A stretch of DNA of 21,449 nt from Zoogloea sp044344315 (GCF_044344315.1 NZ_JBIJDC010000079.1:1-21449); one strand, 5' to 3'. Positions 10,406-18,435 are shown, counted from the stretch's first letter. A program made the numbers and translations. The notes: generated from the sequence alone by a model not told the origin.

Positions 10406-11035
10406 CTATCGGTTGGCTGCGCCACGGCCATCACCCAGCCCCAGCATGCCCAGAAATTCGCGCCGGGTTGCCGGGTTCTCGCGGAAAGCGCCCAGCATGC
10501 GGCTGGTCACCAGGCTGGTGCCCGGCTTGTGCACCCCGCGGGTCGTCATGCACTGGTGCGAAGCCTCGATAACCACCGCCACGCCGCGAGGCTGGAGCAC
10601 CCGCTGCAGGGTATCGGCGATGTCGGCGGTCATCTTCTCCTGGATCTGCAGGCGCTTGGCGAAGACGTCTACAAGCCGCGCCAGCTTGGAGATGCCGACC
10701 ACCCGCTGGTCTGGCAGGTAGCCGATATGCACCTTGCCGATGATCGGCGCCATGTGGTGTTCGCAGTGGCTCTCGAAGCGGATGTCGTTCATCACGATCA
10801 TCTCGTCGTATCCACCGACCTCACTGAAGGTGCGGGCCAGAATATCGGCCGGATCGGACCGGTAGCCGGCAAAGAACTCATCGTAGGAGCGCACCACCCG
10901 CGAAGGCGTATCCAGCAGACCCTCCCGCGCCGGGTCGTCACCCGCCCAGCGGATCAAGGTGCGCACGGCCTCCTCGGCCTCTTCCCGGGTCGGCCGGGCG
11001 ACCGGCGTGCCGGCCTCTTCATGATTGTTCGACAT
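10406..11035 (-). CDS. folE: GTP cyclohydrolase I
   Basis: The 209-residue product converts GTP to 7,8-dihydroneopterin triphosphate, the first step to tetrahydrofolate (and to pterins or queuosine precursors). Key features are the zinc ligands C91 and H94 (SHCEHHMAPIIGKVHIGYLP) and C162 (QCMTTRG). Their spacing of 71 residues between the two cysteines equals that in E. coli FolE. VVGISKLARLVDVFAKRLQIQE and TSRMLGAFRENP are also typical. I prefer the ATG at 11035 because GAGGAGAGAGGG directly precedes it. An in-frame start at 11083 would add 16 residues and overlap the chemoreceptor 3' end. It lies 29 bases after the chemoreceptor gene and 9 before the hemerythrin gene. Confidence 0.95.
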   Translation of the reverse strand: MSNNHEEAGTPVARPTREEAEEAVRTLIRWAGDDPAREGLLDTPSRVVRSYDEFFAGYRSDPADILARTFSEVGGYDEMIVMNDIRFESHCEHHMAPIIGKVHIGYLPDQRVVGISKLARLVDVFAKRLQIQEKMTADIADTLQRVLQPRGVAVVIEASHQCMTTRGVHKPGTSLVTSRMLGAFRENPATRREFLGMLGLGDGRGAANR

Positions 11036-11064
11036 CCCTCTCTCCTCTCGCTCGTTCATTCGGT

Positions 11065-12759
11065 TTAGACGCGGAAGTGGCACACCGCCCGGTCCAGCTC
11101 TCCTGCCGACTCGCGCAGCAGGCTTACCGCCCGTGTCACATCGCGGGTGAGCTGGTCACTTTCGCCGGCCAGCCGTGAAAACTGATCCACGCTGGCGGCA
11201 ATGTCTTGGCTACCTTCATTCTGTGCCGTCACTGCACCGGCAATCTCGTCAACGCCCCGGTGCGATGCATTCACCAGCGCACCGGCCGTCTCCAGCACGC
11301 CCTCCAGTTCGCCCATCAGGCGATGGCTGTCGTCGAGGGCCTGGGTGCCCTCCTGCAGCGACCGCTCCACCGCCTCCGACTGCCGCCCCAGATCGCGGGT
11401 CAACGCGTCGATGGAGTTGGCAGCCAGCGCCGAGCGCTCCGCCAGTTGGCGGACCTCATCGGCCACGACACTGAAGCTGCGCCCCTGCTCGCCGGCACGG
11501 GCGGCCTCGATGGCCGCATTCAGGGCCAGCAGATTGGTCTGCCCCGACAACTCCTTGACCTGCGCAATACTGGTAGTAATAGCCGAAGTGCTGCGCACAA
11601 AATCCCCCACCGAGCCGCGGATGTCGTTGAAGGCACTGCGCATGTGCACGATTTCATCGAGCAGGCGCTGCAAGGCGCCGCGCCCCGCTTCGGCCCCCTG
11701 CAGGCTGGCCGAAGCCGACTTGCGCACATCACTGGCACTGGCGGCGATGGACTCAATGCTGCGGATCATGCGCTCCACCGTATCCCCTACCGAAGAGGCG
11801 GCCTGAACCTGATCGTTGGCACCTGAGGCCACCCGGCCGGACGCGCCATAAAGCTGCTCGGCCGACGCGACAACCACCGTCGACACCTGCCCCACCTTCT
11901 TCACCGCAGTCTGGAAACCATCCACCAGTTCATTGAAGGCCCGTGCGGTGCGGGCCACTTCGTCGTTGCCCACCACACGAACCCGACGTGTCAGATCGCC
12001 CGAGCGCAGCTCGATGGACGCCTCTTCGATGGCCCGGATGGCCCCGACAATCTGGCCACGCACCAGCAGGCTCACCACCAAGGCCAGCAGCACGGCCAGC
12101 ACCGAAACCCCGATGACAACCTTGACCACCTGCCCGGCCATGCGGTCGGCGCTGGCAAAATCTTCACTCGCCAAGGCATCCTGCAAGCGAACCAGGGCCG
12201 AGATCTGTCCGAAGACCCGGTCGTATTCCTTGCGCACCAGACTCAGGCGGCGAAAACTGCCCTCCGGGTCAGTCGCCGCTGCCGAAGTTAATTCGGTCAC
12301 GGCATCGGCGAAAACCTGGACCTGCCCCTTCAACTCTTCATAGAGGGCTTTTTCGTCCGCATTGAGGCCGGGCCGCGCCGAACTGGCGGCGATGATCCCG
12401 ACCAGTTCCGTGACGCTGGCCTTGAGGTCGTCCGCGTACTGGGCGAGCTCTTCCTTGCGCACTTCCGTACCCGGTTGCATCAGGTGCACCATCATCGCGT
12501 AGGTGCCAACCATCGTGTCCTGGGCCGCCGACGAAGCCACCAAAGTCTTGCGGTATTGCTCAAAGCGGACCTGCTCGAAAGAGCGCAGTACCTCCTGCTG
12601 GCCAGCCATGCCGAACCAGGCCACACCGGCCACCATCAGAAGCAGGACAACAATCAGCACGGGTGCGACGAGCAGCTTCGCGCCGATTGAATAGCGGCCC
12701 AGAAAGGCCGCCGCCGGCTGCCACGATTTCAAGCCAGAGAACAAATCGAATGTTTTCAC
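11065..12759 (-). CDS. Methyl-accepting chemotaxis protein
   Basis: The 564-residue protein is a membrane chemoreceptor. The first membrane helix is near residues 25-50 (LLVAPVLIVVLLLMVAGVAW), a mainly helical periplasmic sensor region spans about 51-210, and the second helix is at about 214-232 (VVIGVSVLAVLLALVVSLLV). A HAMP linker follows (GDLTRRVRVVGNDEVARTA). The signalling tip is unmistakable: QTNLLALNAAIEAARAGEQG around residues 407-426, then SFSVVADEVRQLAERS. The sensor looks like a four-helix-bundle type but I cannot name its ligand. No C-terminal CheR-binding pentapeptide is present. Translation starts at a GTG with GGAGG only four bases before it. The terminator of the preceding operon lies about 25 bases upstream, so the promoter is either very close or transcription partly reads through. 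folE and the hemerythrin gene follow closely. Confidence 0.92.
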   Translation of the reverse strand: MKTFDLFSGLKSWQPAAAFLGRYSIGAKLLVAPVLIVVLLLMVAGVAWFGMAGQQEVLRSFEQVRFEQYRKTLVASSAAQDTMVGTYAMMVHLMQPGTEVRKEELAQYADDLKASVTELVGIIAASSARPGLNADEKALYEELKGQVQVFADAVTELTSAAATDPEGSFRRLSLVRKEYDRVFGQISALVRLQDALASEDFASADRMAGQVVKVVIGVSVLAVLLALVVSLLVRGQIVGAIRAIEEASIELRSGDLTRRVRVVGNDEVARTARAFNELVDGFQTAVKKVGQVSTVVVASAEQLYGASGRVASGANDQVQAASSVGDTVERMIRSIESIAASASDVRKSASASLQGAEAGRGALQRLLDEIVHMRSAFNDIRGSVGDFVRSTSAITTSIAQVKELSGQTNLLALNAAIEAARAGEQGRSFSVVADEVRQLAERSALAANSIDALTRDLGRQSEAVERSLQEGTQALDDSHRLMGELEGVLETAGALVNASHRGVDEIAGAVTAQNEGSQDIAASVDQFSRLAGESDQLTRDVTRAVSLLRESAGELDRAVCHFRV

Positions 12760-12781
12760 TTTTCCTCCACGCCAAGGCGCG

Positions 12782-12810
12782 AAAAAAGAGGGCCGTGTAA
12801 ACGGGCCCTC
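12782..12810 (-). terminator. Intrinsic terminator after the acyl-CoA dehydrogenase operon
   Basis: On the minus strand the sequence GAGGGCCCGT-TTAC-ACGGCCCTC folds into a stem with a single bulged C and is followed by six T. It lies 34 bases beyond the stop of the acyl-CoA dehydrogenase gene at 12845 and just upstream of the chemoreceptor start. The plus strand has no T-run. Confidence 0.88.
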
Positions 12811-12844
12811 AAGTGGAGGTAAATCGAGGATCGGCGGGACCGCC

Positions 12845-13969
12845 TTAAAGGCTGCGACCGATGATTTCTTTCATGATCTCGGAGGTGCCGCCATAGATGC
12901 GCGCCACCCGGGCATCCACCCAGGCCCGGCTGATCTTGTACTCGCTCATGAAACCGTAGCCGCCGTGCAACTGCAGGAACTCGTCGAGGAGTTTGCCCTG
13001 CATCTCGGAGCCCACCAGCTTGGCCATCGCAGCCACGTCCGCCGACAGTTCGCTGGCCAGGGCCTGGGCCAGGCAGTGATCAACGAACACGCGCAGCATG
13101 GTGGCCTGGGCCTTGGCGTCGGCCAGCTTGAAACGGGTGTTCTGGTAGTCGAGAATCGCCTTGCCGAAAGCCTTGCGCTCGCGGGTATAGGCGATGGTTT
13201 CTTCAAGCAGGGTGTCGATCGACTGGGCCGAGCGAATGGCGATGATCAGGCGCTCCCAGGCGAGTTGATGGAAGAGGTAATTGAAACCCTCGTTCTCCTC
13301 GGCCAGGCGGTTGCTCACTGGCACCCGCACCTCGTCGAAGAACAGCTCGGCGGTGTCCTGACCCTTGAGGCCAACCTTCTCCAGCAGGCGGCCCTTCGAG
13401 AAACCCGGCCGGTCGACTTCGACGCAGATCAGCGTAAGGTTCTTGCTGGCAGGGTCGAGCTTGACCGCTGCCACCACCAGGTCGGCGTTGCCGCCGTTGG
13501 TGATGAAGGTCTTCTGGCCATTGATGACGTATTCGTCGCCCTCGCGGCGGGCTGTGGTGCGCATGGAGCGCAGGTCACTGCCCGCGCCAGGCTCGCTCAT
13601 GGCGATCACGCCAATGGTTTCGCCGCTGACCATGCCAGGCAGCCACTTCTGCTTCTGTTCCTCGGAACCGTAGGCCACCAGGTAATTTGCGACGATCTCC
13701 GAGTGGGTGGTGAAGCCCACCGCCGTCCCATTGACCCGGGCCAGCTCCTCGATCATCACCGCCGAATGGCCGTAGTCGCCACCGGCACCACCGTATTCCT
13801 CCGGTACACAGGAGCACAGCAACCCGGCCGCGCCGGCCTTCAGCCAGACGTCCCGGGGCACGATGCCGGCCTTCTCCCAGTCGTGCAGATGGGGCACGAT
13901 TTCCCGGTCGATGAAGCGGCGCGCCATGTCGCGGAACATCTCGTGGTCTTCACGGAAAACGGTTCGCAT
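12845..13969 (-). CDS. Acyl-CoA dehydrogenase (long-chain / isovaleryl-type base)
   Basis: The 374-residue flavoenzyme oxidises an acyl-CoA to the 2-enoyl-CoA and passes electrons to ETF. Family motifs: EEYGGAGGDYG, VIAMSEPGAGSDL, VINGQKTFITNGG, KVGLKGQDTAELFFDEVRVP, RKAFGKAILDYQNTRFKLAD, LDEFLQLHGGYGFMSEY and the C-terminal RIYGGTSEIMKEIIGRSL. The position that holds the catalytic glutamate in medium-chain enzymes (YEGT) is glycine here (YGGT). The base is instead expected at E239 in LAWERL, the place used by long-chain and isovaleryl-CoA dehydrogenases. GGAGGAG precedes the ATG. It is the last gene of the operon, 34 bases after the crotonase gene. Substrate is not determined; a branched or bulky acyl-CoA fits the neighbours. 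Confidence 0.92.
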   Translation of the reverse strand: MRTVFREDHEMFRDMARRFIDREIVPHLHDWEKAGIVPRDVWLKAGAAGLLCSCVPEEYGGAGGDYGHSAVMIEELARVNGTAVGFTTHSEIVANYLVAYGSEEQKQKWLPGMVSGETIGVIAMSEPGAGSDLRSMRTTARREGDEYVINGQKTFITNGGNADLVVAAVKLDPASKNLTLICVEVDRPGFSKGRLLEKVGLKGQDTAELFFDEVRVPVSNRLAEENEGFNYLFHQLAWERLIIAIRSAQSIDTLLEETIAYTRERKAFGKAILDYQNTRFKLADAKAQATMLRVFVDHCLAQALASELSADVAAMAKLVGSEMQGKLLDEFLQLHGGYGFMSEYKISRAWVDARVARIYGGTSEIMKEIIGRSL

Positions 13970-14003
13970 TGTTTCTCCTCCAGATTCGATTTTTTATGCC
14001 GGC

Positions 14004-14804
14004 TCAGCGGCCGGTGAACTGCGGTGCACGCTTTTCCACGAAGGCATTCACTGCCTCATGGTGGTCTTCCGTGTGGTGAGCCAGCGACTGGAAAGCGGCC
14101 GACAGTTCGAGCAGGGAGTCGAGGCGCATGTGCTGGCCCTCACGCAGCAGGCGCTTGGTCAGGCGCAGGCCGTGGGACGGGTTGGCAGCCATGCGGCGAG
14201 CCACGTCCAGCGCAGCACTCAGCAGTTCGGCAGCCGGCACCACTTCAGTCACCAGCCCCCACTCGAGGGCCTTGGCGGCGTCGATGGTGTCGCCGGTCAG
14301 GGCCATCAGGCTGGCCTTGGGCATGCCGACGATACGCGGCAGCAGCCAGGCGCCACCGTCACCGGGAACGATGCCGAGCTTGACGAAGCTCTCGGCGAAC
14401 TTCGCCGTATCGGCGGATATGCGCACGTCGCACATGCAGGCCAGATCAAGACCGGCACCGATGGCCGGGCCGTTGATGGCAGCCACCACCGGCACATCCA
14501 GCTCATAAAGGGCCAGCGGAATGCGCTGGATGCCGTTGCGGTAGCTTTCACGCAGTTCGTAGGGCGAGCCGGCGAAGATGCCGCCGCGCTCACGCATGTC
14601 CTTGACATTGCCGCCAGCACAGAAGGCGGGGCCATTGCCGGTGAGCACCACGACCTTGACCGAACGGTCGGCCTTGACGCTTGCGCACAGGTCCACGAAC
14701 TCCTGCATCTGAGCCGGTTCGGACAGGGCGTTGCGGGTCTCGGGGCTGTCCATGCGTACGGTGAGGATGGAATCCTCCCGCTCGGCGATCAGAAAGGGCT
14801 TCAT
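14004..14804 (-). CDS. Crotonase-family enoyl-CoA hydratase/isomerase, altered active site
   Basis: The 266-residue protein has the crotonase fold. Oxyanion-hole segments are FCAGGN (residues 61-66) and GPAIGAGLD (112-120), followed by KLGIVPGDGGAWLLPRIVG. In rat enoyl-CoA hydratase the two catalytic glutamates are E144 and E164. By alignment the first is D120 here and the second is F140, so the standard hydration dyad is absent. E138 and D149 lie nearby, and an acidic residue in the PGDGG region recalls isomerases of the PaaG type. The protein may therefore be an isomerase or act on an unusual enoyl-CoA. AGGAG precedes the ATG at 14804, which overlaps the upstream dehydrogenase stop (ATGA), indicating coupled translation. 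Family assignment is firm, reaction is not. Confidence 0.85.
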   Translation of the reverse strand: MKPFLIAEREDSILTVRMDSPETRNALSEPAQMQEFVDLCASVKADRSVKVVVLTGNGPAFCAGGNVKDMRERGGIFAGSPYELRESYRNGIQRIPLALYELDVPVVAAINGPAIGAGLDLACMCDVRISADTAKFAESFVKLGIVPGDGGAWLLPRIVGMPKASLMALTGDTIDAAKALEWGLVTEVVPAAELLSAALDVARRMAANPSHGLRLTKRLLREGQHMRLDSLLELSAAFQSLAHHTEDHHEAVNAFVEKRAPQFTGR

Positions 14805-15859
14805 GCGTGGGCTCCTGCCGGGGTTTCAAGTTGGCCAGCGACGAGACTTGGCCAAAAGGCCGCTGCGCCGCCCTGGCACAGGGCCCGGCCAAGTTCGCCC
14901 GACCAGTAGGTAAGGGTTCCGAACTCGCTGCGCCAACTCCATAGCCGGCGCGTGCCCAGATGCAGCGCGTGTTCGTGGGTGAAGCCAATGGCACCGTGCA
15001 CGCCATGGGCCACCGAAGCGCCAATCCCGGCGGCCTCGGAAGCACACACCTTGGCGGCCGTCACCGGCAGGCGGGCCAGGGTCTCGGCGGATTCGGCGAA
15101 GGCGGCTTCAGCGCCCATCACCGACGCCGCGGTGTGCTCCGAGAGCACCGCGATCTGGTGCTGGATGGCCTGAAAACTGCCAATCGCCTTGCCAAACTGG
15201 ACCCGCTCGTTGGCGTAGGTGGTGGTCATCTCAAGCATGCCCTGCAGGGCACCGGCGATCTGCGCCGAGCGCAGCATGGCGCCGCCCAGAAGCAGCACGT
15301 CGGTGGGCACACCTGCCGGTAAGGGCACGGCCAGCAAGGGCACGGCAGATTCATAAACGAACTCGTCCCGCGCTTCGCCAGCCGTATTGCTGCGCAGCGT
15401 GCAGGCGCTGGCCCCTTCGAGGGGCAACAGCACCAGCGTCGGCATCTCGCCGGCGGCAATCGCCACCAGCGCGGGCACGTTACGTCCCCACGGCACATCG
15501 ACGGCGACGCCGCTGACCTTGCCAGCAGCCAGCTTCAACGAGCCGCGGGCGGCAAACGACAGCGGCCCGGCCTGGGCCGGTTGCCCACAGACGCCAAGCA
15601 GCCAGTTGGCCAGTAGGGTTTCGGGCAGCGGCAACGGCAGCGCATAGCGGCCGCATAGGCGCACCACACCACACAGGTCGGCCCAGCTGGCGCCGGCACC
15701 GCCCAGGGCTTCGGGCGCTGCGGCCAGGCCGAAGCCGGACTCCTCCAGCGCTGCCCACAGCTCGGCAGGCCAGTGGCCCTTGTCGGCAGCCCGCACCGCA
15801 TCGGGGGTAACGAGGTCGGCGAAGAGTCGCTCGACGGTCGAATCGAAGATTTCCCGCAT
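14801..15859 (-). CDS. Acyl-CoA dehydrogenase-like subunit lacking the catalytic base
   Basis: The 352-residue protein starts MREIFDSTVERLFADLVTPD at 15859, two bases after the stop of the preceding dehydrogenase gene. The frame stays open further upstream, but that extension overlaps the neighbour and looks unlike the family. It shows the short acyl-CoA dehydrogenase layout: ALEESGFGLAAAPEALGGAG, YANERVQFGKAIGSFQAIQHQIA and HGVHGAIGFTHEHALHLGTRRLW. No glutamate is found at either known base position: the helix equivalent to that of long-chain enzymes reads AMLRSAQIAGALQGM, and there is no YEGT-like motif at the C-terminus. This fits the non-catalytic partner of alpha2-beta2 dehydrogenases known from steroid side-chain degradation (FadE26-FadE27, FadE28-FadE29). 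The first bases of the next gene overlap its stop. Confidence 0.87.
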   Translation of the reverse strand: MREIFDSTVERLFADLVTPDAVRAADKGHWPAELWAALEESGFGLAAAPEALGGAGASWADLCGVVRLCGRYALPLPLPETLLANWLLGVCGQPAQAGPLSFAARGSLKLAAGKVSGVAVDVPWGRNVPALVAIAAGEMPTLVLLPLEGASACTLRSNTAGEARDEFVYESAVPLLAVPLPAGVPTDVLLLGGAMLRSAQIAGALQGMLEMTTTYANERVQFGKAIGSFQAIQHQIAVLSEHTAASVMGAEAAFAESAETLARLPVTAAKVCASEAAGIGASVAHGVHGAIGFTHEHALHLGTRRLWSWRSEFGTLTYWSGELGRALCQGGAAAFWPSLVAGQLETPAGAHA

Positions 15860-15861
15860 GA

Positions 15862-17007
15862 TCAACGCAAGCCCAATCCGCGCGCGATGATGCCGCGGAG
15901 AATTTCCCGCGTACCGCCACGCAATGAAAACGAAGGCGCCATCTGGGTCAGATAGGCCAGTACCTGGGCGTGGTCGCAACCGCCCTCCGCCGTCGGCGGG
16001 ATGTCGCACAGCAGCTGTGCCAACTCGGGGATTTCCTGCTCGAAAACAGCCCCGAGATCCTTCACGCAGGACGCCGCCCACGCCGGGTTTTCGCCGGCGG
16101 CCAGCTGGGCCGTCACCGACAGGGACATGTTGCGCAGGGTGACGAGGCGCGCCGCCAGGCGGCCGATTTCCTTGGCCTGCAGGGCATCGGGATCGCGGCC
16201 TACGGCGTCGATCAATGTGTGGATCAATGCAATGGAACTGAGGAAGCGTTCCGGGCCGCTGCGCTCGAATGCCAGCTCGGCGGTAACCTGCGACCAGCCC
16301 TGCCCTTCGGTACCGATCAGGGCATCGGCGTCCAGCACCACTTCGTCGAGGAAGACCTCATTGAAGTGTTCGCTGCCGGTCAAGTCCTTGATCGGGCGGA
16401 TGGTGATGCCGGGCAGGGACAAATCGATGATGAACTGGGACAGGCCTTCCTGACGCTTGCTGTTCTCGCCGGTGCGCACCAACGCGATCATGTAATGGGA
16501 GCGGTGGGCGTTGGTGGTCCACACTTTTTGGCCGTTTACCACCCACTTGTCACCCTCACGGCGGGCGCGGGTCTTGATGGAGGCCAGATCGGAGCCGGAA
16601 TTGGGCTCGCTCATGCCAATGCAGAAGTATTGCTCGCCGCGGCAGATGGCCGGCAGGTGGCGGTCTTTCTGAGCGTCGGTGCCGTAGTGGAGGATCTGCG
16701 GGCCGCTCTGGCGGTCGGCAAACCAGTGGGCCGATACGGGCGCACCGGCAGCCAGCAGTTCCTCGATCACCACGTAGCGGGCGAAGGGGCTGGCGTCGGA
16801 GCCACCATAGCGCTTCGGCAGGGCCATGCCGACCCAGCCGCGGGCACCCAGGCGACGACTGAATTCGGCATCGAAACCCATCCACGAATCGGCCCGACGA
16901 ATGGCTGGATAGTCCTTCAGCGTGTCGGCAAGAAAGGCGCGCACCTCGCTGCGGAGCGCTTCCGCTTCCGGCGGGATACGACTGTATTTGAACTGGTCGA
17001 TAGACAT
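15862..17007 (-). CDS. Acyl-CoA dehydrogenase, probable catalytic subunit of a heteromer
   Basis: The 381-residue protein has the full set of FAD- and substrate-site motifs: LPKRYGGSDASPFARYVVIEE, FCIGMSEPNSGSDLAS, VVNGQKVWTTNAHRSHYMIA, IKDLTGSEHFNEVFLDEVV and the C-terminal SLRGGTREILRGIIARGLGL. The likely base is E248 in LAFERSGPERF, as in the steroid-degrading FadE26-type subunits, since the medium-chain position is glycine (RGGT). It overlaps in function and place with the subunit encoded two bases downstream, so an alpha2-beta2 complex is expected. The ribosome binding site is weak (GAAGAA), and a strong hairpin lies between it and the amidohydrolase gene. It would donate electrons to ETF. 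Substrate not determined; bulky ring-bearing or branched acyl-CoA thioesters are typical for this subgroup. Confidence 0.9.
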   Translation of the reverse strand: MSIDQFKYSRIPPEAEALRSEVRAFLADTLKDYPAIRRADSWMGFDAEFSRRLGARGWVGMALPKRYGGSDASPFARYVVIEELLAAGAPVSAHWFADRQSGPQILHYGTDAQKDRHLPAICRGEQYFCIGMSEPNSGSDLASIKTRARREGDKWVVNGQKVWTTNAHRSHYMIALVRTGENSKRQEGLSQFIIDLSLPGITIRPIKDLTGSEHFNEVFLDEVVLDADALIGTEGQGWSQVTAELAFERSGPERFLSSIALIHTLIDAVGRDPDALQAKEIGRLAARLVTLRNMSLSVTAQLAAGENPAWAASCVKDLGAVFEQEIPELAQLLCDIPPTAEGGCDHAQVLAYLTQMAPSFSLRGGTREILRGIIARGLGLR

Positions 17008-17032
17008 GAGCGTTCTTCAGTGAGGATTTACG

Positions 17033-17062
17033 CGCCAGCCGGAGACTGTCCTCCGGCTGGCG
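17033..17062 (-). other. Intercistronic RNA hairpin, 12-bp perfect stem
   Basis: CGCCAGCCGGAG (17033-17044) and CTCCGGCTGGCG (17051-17062) are perfectly complementary around a 6-base loop. The element lies in the 64-base gap between the amidohydrolase stop and the acyl-CoA dehydrogenase start. On the minus strand it is followed by CGTAAATCC, not a T-run, so it is not a typical intrinsic terminator. It may stabilise or process the transcript, or give partial termination so that downstream genes are expressed at a different level. Confidence 0.7.
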
Positions 17063-17071
17063 TCGGCCTGC

Positions 17072-18379
17072 TTACAGCGCGGTCTGGGCGTCGGCGGCGG
17101 CGAACATCTTGTTGATGTCGCCGGATGTCACCGGCTTGTTGGGGTCACGCTCGGGTGCGGCACCGCCCAGGCCCAGGGCCGGTTCAATGCTGACGTGGCC
17201 AGCCTGGGCACGCAGGGCGCCGACCGTGCAGTTCTCGCGTCCCAGAATGGCGAAGGGGTCGTAGGAAAACTCGCGCATGGCGTTGAGGTGGGAGATCTTG
17301 TTGATGATCTCGTCCGGCAGATGCTGGGCCTGCTTCCAGAACACGTTGGCCGACTCGGGCCAGGTGCAGTCGGAATGCGGGTAGTCGCATTCCCAGGTGA
17401 CCATATCCACGTTGATGGCGTCCAGGTTCTTCAGGCCAAAGGCATCCTCGATGAAGCAGGTGATGATGTGCTCGTTGAAGATGTCGCTGGGCTTCTTGCC
17501 GCCGAAGTTGGAGTTGGTCCACGCCTTGTGGTGGTTGTGGGTGAAGTCCGCCCGCTCCAGCAGGTAGGGAATCCAGCCGATGCCACCTTCCGACAGGGCC
17601 ATGCGCAGCTTCGGGTACTTCTTCCACATCGGCGCCCAGATCCAGTCGGCGGCCGAGTTGGAGATGGAGATCGGCATGGAGGTGATCCACGCATCGATCG
17701 GCGATTCATCCGAGGCGTGAGCCGCCTTGACGCCAGTGCCGATGTGGCAGCAGATCACCACGTTGTTGTCGGCGCAGGCCTTCCACAGGGGATCCCAGTG
17801 GTCGTTGTGGATGGACGGGTAGCCATGCACGGTGGGGTTGTCGGAAAGCGTCAGGGCATGCACGCCCTGGGCAGCCAGCCGCTTCACTTCGGCAGCGGCG
17901 GCCTGCATGTCCCACCATGGCACCATCATCAGCGGGATGAAACGACCGGGGGCGGCATTGCACCAGTCGTGCAGGTGCCAGTCGTTGTAGGCCTGGATGG
18001 CAGCCAGGCTGACGGCCTTGTCGGGCATGACCTGGAAGCGCTGGCCGGCAAAGCCCGGGAAAGTCGGGAAACACAGGGAGCCGAGCACACCGTTGGCGTT
18101 CATGTCTTCGACACGGGCCTTGATGTCCCAGGTGCCACGGCGCATCTGCTCGTAGGAGAGCGGCTCCATGCCGTATTCCTCCTTCGGGCGGCCAACCACC
18201 GAATTGAGGCCCATGTAGCCAGTGGCCTGCTCTTCAAACACCCAGATGTCACGCCCGCCCAGCTGCTCCACCTTCGGCTGACGGCCCTTGAATTTGGCCG
18301 GCATGTGGCGATCGAAGGCGCCGCGCGGCTCAATGGCGTGGTCGTCGACGCTAACGAGAATCAGATCTTCCAGTTTCAT
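17072..18379 (-). CDS. Amidohydrolase-2 family (ACMSD-like) metal-dependent hydrolase/decarboxylase
   Basis: The 435-residue protein belongs to the TIM-barrel amidohydrolase-2 family, whose members hydrolyse C-N or C-C bonds or decarboxylate. Likely metal ligands are D12 and H14 in SVDDHAIEP (a DxH in place of the HxH of ACMSD), H212 (VICCHIGTG), H281 or H283 (DFTHNHHK) and D332 (WECDYPHSD). The N-terminal DDHxxEP variant is seen in many catabolic-cluster members from actinobacteria and proteobacteria whose substrates are mostly unknown. The C-terminal 60 residues (after about 375) are low in conserved features. It is first in its transcription unit, with a good promoter and palindrome upstream, and is preceded by a GAGGGG ribosome binding site. 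Its product may cleave or decarboxylate an intermediate of the neighbouring beta-oxidation-like pathway. Confidence 0.85.
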   Translation of the reverse strand: MKLEDLILVSVDDHAIEPRGAFDRHMPAKFKGRQPKVEQLGGRDIWVFEEQATGYMGLNSVVGRPKEEYGMEPLSYEQMRRGTWDIKARVEDMNANGVLGSLCFPTFPGFAGQRFQVMPDKAVSLAAIQAYNDWHLHDWCNAAPGRFIPLMMVPWWDMQAAAAEVKRLAAQGVHALTLSDNPTVHGYPSIHNDHWDPLWKACADNNVVICCHIGTGVKAAHASDESPIDAWITSMPISISNSAADWIWAPMWKKYPKLRMALSEGGIGWIPYLLERADFTHNHHKAWTNSNFGGKKPSDIFNEHIITCFIEDAFGLKNLDAINVDMVTWECDYPHSDCTWPESANVFWKQAQHLPDEIINKISHLNAMREFSYDPFAILGRENCTVGALRAQAGHVSIEPALGLGGAAPERDPNKPVTSGDINKMFAAADAQTAL

Positions 18380-18435
18380 TTGTGTCCCCTCTTGGTGTTG
18401 ATCACGCGCTGGGCGTAGATCGATTTTGGAGTTTC

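Noticed and set aside
12813..12844. A flagellar-type (sigma28) promoter for the chemoreceptor, suggested by GCCGATCC at its -10 position
   Set aside because: No TAAA element stands at the required 15-base distance, so the match is likely chance.
15860..16081. N-terminal extension of the second acyl-CoA dehydrogenase to a start at 16081
   Set aside because: The extra 74 residues overlap the preceding gene, are Arg/Gly-rich and unlike the family; the ATG at 15859 gives the normal length.
12965..17115. Plus-strand open frames (12965-14017, 13863-14909, 15970-17115) antisense to the acyl-CoA dehydrogenase and crotonase genes
   Set aside because: Low-information translations mirroring the codon bias of the real genes; no recognisable domain.
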